From NCBI GenBank assembly GCA_013399875.1, contig VXAZ01018984.1:5681503-5745502 (forward strand): DNA of 64,000 nt. Direction: 5' to 3'. Below the pieces are notes generated by a model that was not told where the DNA came from, searched no databases, and saw only the letters and a list, made by a program, of their open reading frames with translations. This document shows, one piece after another, positions 60,960 to 64,000 of the stretch (positions are counted from its first letter, which is position 1; every line of letters begins with the position of its first letter). A program made the translations under genes and the position numbers. The stretch comes from Gymnorhina tibicen (lineage: Eukaryota > Chordata > Aves > Passeriformes > Artamidae).

Positions 60960-60974
60960 AAAAAAAAAAAAAAG
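60960..60974 (+). repeat. Poly-A run (15 A)
   Basis: A15 followed by 'ggtaagaaagaag'. It starts a stretch of strong strand asymmetry: purine-rich here, T/G-rich from 61026. Confidence 0.85.
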
Positions 60975-61025
60975 GTAAGAAAGAAGATCTTCAGTTCTTT
61001 GCTTCTTTCTTTTCTCAGTTCCTTT

Positions 61026-61135
61026 AAATTTTTTTCTTGTTTTGTTCGTGTTTTGCTGGGGTTTGTTGTTGTTGTTGTTTGTTGTTGTGTGGGCTTTTTT
61101 GTTCCATTGGGGTTTTTTTGGTTTTGTTATTTTGT
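61026..61135. repeat. T/G-rich tract with (GTT)n
   Basis: T runs mixed with G, including a (GTT)n-like microsatellite at about 61061-61090 and later 'ggggtttttttggttttg'. Low-complexity sequence. Confidence 0.85.
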
Positions 61136-62147
61136 GAAGCAAGTTTCCTAATTTTACAGCCTAACTTGTCATTTTGGAATACTTATAGCTGGCAGCACAG
61201 GGATGAATAGAAAAACACAAAGGATTCGCGTGATTCCAGGAAAGACTATACAGTTCATTCCTGAAGAGCTGTGCCAGTAGTTGTCAGAGGATACTGATAA
61301 AAAGTCAGTTTTTCATAAGGAAATGAGTAGGTGTGTCTGAATACATGAGGTGAGCCTCTCTGTTGAATAAGAAGATCCTGATCATATGTGACTATTTTTC
61401 AGGGCAAATCCTTATTTAAGGTTCTTTCATGGGTCACTCCTGCCTTAAGCTCCTGTGCTTTGGAAGGATAAACACTGGGTCATGCCTGTTGGTGTTTGAA
61501 ATTTTAGCTTAAGAAGATATGTTAATGAGAAATATAACTTCTCCATTGAGTTACACATTATAAGTCTTTTGACTGAAAATTAAGACAACTTTTTATGAGT
61601 TAAATAGCGTAAATCTCCTAGTAAGTATTACTAGTTTTTGAGAAATAATACTATGCTGGTTTCATATTGTGCTTTAAAAATGAGAAAATCATTACTCGGA
61701 GTTCTGTTTCCTTCTAAAGAGCTCCAGACCGTAAGCAGGGAGCTAGCAGGGGTTAAGGGGTTTGGCAGAGATGTGCGATGTGCTGTCTGGAGCAGAAACC
61801 TTCTTTCACATGCTTGGTTCAGCAGCAAGGCTGAAAACACTGGAAAGACATTTAGAGATGAAGTGTGCAACCAGTCGCATTGCCTGGGCTGCTTCCCCCA
61901 CAAAGACAAGCTTTTTTATTATTACTAATCTTCCAGAGGGTGCTAGCAGCCATTATTTCCCTATCTATATAAGAAGAGAGTCAGATCCGTGTCTGAAAGA
62001 GCAGTCAGTACCTTCCCTGAAAGGATTGTTGGCTCTCAGAGAGGTTGAAAGTTGAGAAAGTGCTTCGTTAAATGTTTCAGAGCAGTTGAGCCTTAGTCTG
62101 CTCTGGTCTCAGTTTTCCTGTCTGCTACTTTCTAAAGTTATTTTCAG

Positions 62148-62241
62148 TTGGTTTTTGGTTTGGGGTTTTTTTGGGGGGTGGGAGGGGCAGGGGTGGGTTT
62201 TTATTTGTTTGGGGTTTTTTTGGTTGGTTTTTTTTTTAGTT
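62148..62241. repeat. G/T-rich low-complexity tract
   Basis: Alternating T and G runs, the longest such tract in the window. It contains the G-quadruplex motif at 62173-62197 and ends in 'ttggttggtttttttttt'. Confidence 0.88.
62173..62197 (+). other. Strong G-quadruplex motif
   Basis: Five G runs (6, 3, 4, 4 and 3) are separated by loops of only 1, 1, 2 and 1 nt on the plus strand. Very short loops and a spare G run predict a highly stable quadruplex under general G4 rules. It lies within a G/T tract and not near a recognisable promoter. Confidence 0.8.
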
Positions 62242-63090
62242 GCAATTTTAAACTCATGACTCAGAATTTGTCTGAGAAGGGAGCCTTGGAAGCTGCTTGA
62301 GAATTGGTATCACAAACTTATAGGGCCAATAATTGAAGTGTTTTCTTGAAAGTTGTGAAATCAAATTAGCAACTCAATTTGCTTAGGATTTCCAAGTGGG
62401 GAAAAAGAAAGGGCACTCCTATTTTTGTCTGTGATCACTGCCTTGAAGATAAATGACTTTGCTCCTTGCTGTAGGCCAGTGTACATAGCCTTAGCCACTA
62501 CACAACATTTTTTTTGGTTGTAATTGATTTTTTTATGAGGAATTTTCAGAACAATTTCAAACCCAAATATTTTCCCTCTACCCTTTTATTTCTTACTTGC
62601 TCCCTGGCTGATTTGGCTGTCAGTGTAGTGCACTGACAAATAAATCATTGTCAGGGCTCTGTTCTCCAGTGCACATGAGTCGAGTCCCAAACTAACCCTG
62701 CAGTCATGCAAAGGTCCTTACTTCACAGCTTTATCAAGGCTTGCTGACTTTGCAGCATCCCACAGAGAAGGCAAGCTCATGACATGAGAGACAGTATCTC
62801 CTGTACTCTGGAAAAATAGACTGGAAGCCAAGGTGCCACACAAATGCAATATTTAACACAGGCAGTGCAACTCCTTTTGCAGGGCACGTGACCTGGTGGG
62901 TTAGGCACTGCAGAGTGAGCTGGGTGACCGAAATGTGAGGGTGTTCTCTGTGACCTTGGGCAAGCAGATTCCTGCAATCGTAGCTCAGTTTCCATTCTTG
63001 TTTCATTACACATATTACACATATGCTGCATATTTGGAGTGCTGTGCAGGCCCTTGGTATTAGGCTTTCCTACCTGTCTGATTTAATGCA

Positions 63091-63142
63091 GATAGTGCTA
63101 GGAAGCCATACTGGAAGTTAGTGCTAGGAAGCCATACTGGAC
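63091..63142. repeat. 26-bp tandem duplication (two copies)
   Basis: The copies 63091-63116 and 63117-63142 share the core gtgctaggaagccatactgg and differ at two positions. High identity suggests a recent event, such as replication slippage. Confidence 0.9.
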
Positions 63143-63404
63143 AGTTTTGGGGCCCATTTCTGTCTCTCAGTGTTTACCAATGTATGGCATCTCATAACTT
63201 CACTGATATTTTTTAAGGGTTTTGCTAGAACCTCAGAAGATACTAGTTTATTGCTAAATATTTTGCCTTCGCCCCTTTTCACAAACATTGAAATTTCAGA
63301 CCTGGCACCCTGCAGAAGAAAACTTTAAAATACAGACACATTTGGTGAAACTAGATGAAAACCAGCAAAGCTTAAATTTCAGCTTTAACTGATCATGTTA
63401 AATT

Positions 63405-63447
63405 CCCACATACTCACAGAAAATGAGTATGTGGGTATTTTCTGTGA
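63405..63447. repeat. Interlocked inverted repeats
   Basis: Two perfect inverted repeats overlap. cccacatactca (63405-63416) pairs with 63424-63435, and tcacagaaaat (63414-63424) pairs with 63437-63447. They share bases, so only one stem can form at a time on one strand. Confidence 0.85.
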
Positions 63448-64000
63448 TGCTGTTTCAGCTTAAGCATGCTAGTGTGGATTTTATGGGGTCTGGGGGTTCC
63501 TGTGTGCTGCAATATTTTAATGTTTTTAACTTCTTGCTGTACTGCAGACATTTGTAGTGAGCAGAAGGCATCAGATGTAGAATAGTGATCTTTTGAACTG
63601 CTGCTAAAGCAAAATGTGCTAAACTGTGGAGTGAAAGGTGATGCCACAATCAGCCTTAGAAATTTCACTTCATTTGTTTTTTCAAGGATAAGAAACAGAT
63701 GAAAAGAAACCTTTTTTTTTTCTTTTTCTAGTTACTTTCCTCACTGAGAAAAAACGTAAATTCACCTTTCAAGATGAATTAGAAATCAGTCCTAGCCACT
63801 TGCTCAAGGAGGGCCGAAGAACAAACACAAGAATATTTGAAGTGTAGAAAAGTATGCTAATATGGCCAAGTTTGGAAAAAGGTAATCTAAATTAGGCACG
63901 GGGGATAGAGAGACAGCAAAGATGTGAAAAGACAAGGAGCCTTCAGAGAGTGCCTCTAACAGATACCATGTTTACTTTGTTAAAAATGGAGAAAGCAATC

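Larger units (their letters stand above)
62242..64000. other. Non-coding unique sequence
   Basis: No supported gene. It contains the 26-bp tandem duplication at 63091-63142 and the interlocked inverted repeat at 63405-63447, both listed. The window ends in AT-rich DNA. Confidence 0.55.

Noticed and set aside
60960..61135. Poly-A followed by T-rich DNA, considered as a processed-pseudogene tail or SINE
   Set aside because: No gene-like or SINE body with promoter boxes lies upstream, and no target duplication was found.

Overview
The window looks like non-coding DNA from a bird, with no gene that can be called with confidence. The best evidence for the host is its transposons. There are three copies of the avian CR1 LINE 3' end (18296-18417 minus, 20535-21113 plus, 29399-29502 minus), one with the typical short 3'-terminal repeat. 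A much older CR1/L3-lineage element lies at 19435-20383. A solo ERVL-type long terminal repeat of the kind I recall as common in Neoaves sits at 1340-1925, and a fragment of a related LTR at 46757-46887. By eye the DNA is AT-rich and CpG-poor, open frames are short on both strands, and repeats are sparse. That fits a large intron or a gene desert in a bird, probably a neoavian; the sequence alone does not give a species.

Layout. 1-1.3 kb is plain AT-rich DNA with a purine tract. 1.34-1.93 kb is the solo LTR with a candidate 5-bp target duplication. At 2.7-2.9 kb a tight hairpin is followed by an exon-like stretch. 4-18 kb is unique sequence with G/T-rich tracts, a TAAT-rich enhancer-like patch near 13.9 kb and a possible minus-strand G-quadruplex at 15.4 kb. 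18.3-21.5 kb is the densest transposon area: a minus-strand CR1 tail, then an ancient CR1, then a younger CR1 in the same orientation, ending beside a 64-nt hairpin with 16-bp perfect arms. 21.5-42 kb is again unique, with a third CR1 tail, a frame ending in a Ly6-like cysteine motif (29.5 kb) and a pair of phase-compatible exon-like blocks (35.5 kb). 42-64 kb holds a decayed palindromic repeat, the LTR fragment, several CNE-like AT-rich patches, a CpG-dense patch of about 320 bp at 55.48-55.79 kb, G/T tracts with a strong G-quadruplex motif at 62.17 kb, a 26-bp tandem duplication and an interlocked inverted repeat at 63.4 kb.

No rRNA, tRNA, CRISPR array, operon or intact transposon ORF was seen, and I found no sign of a new multi-gene system. 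The points most worth checking are the exon-like pair at 35.5 kb, the hairpin at 21.46 kb, the CpG-dense patch at 55.5 kb and the G-quadruplex at 62.2 kb. All exon calls here are inferences from splice-like signals and open frames. Cross-species alignment or RNA-seq would decide them.
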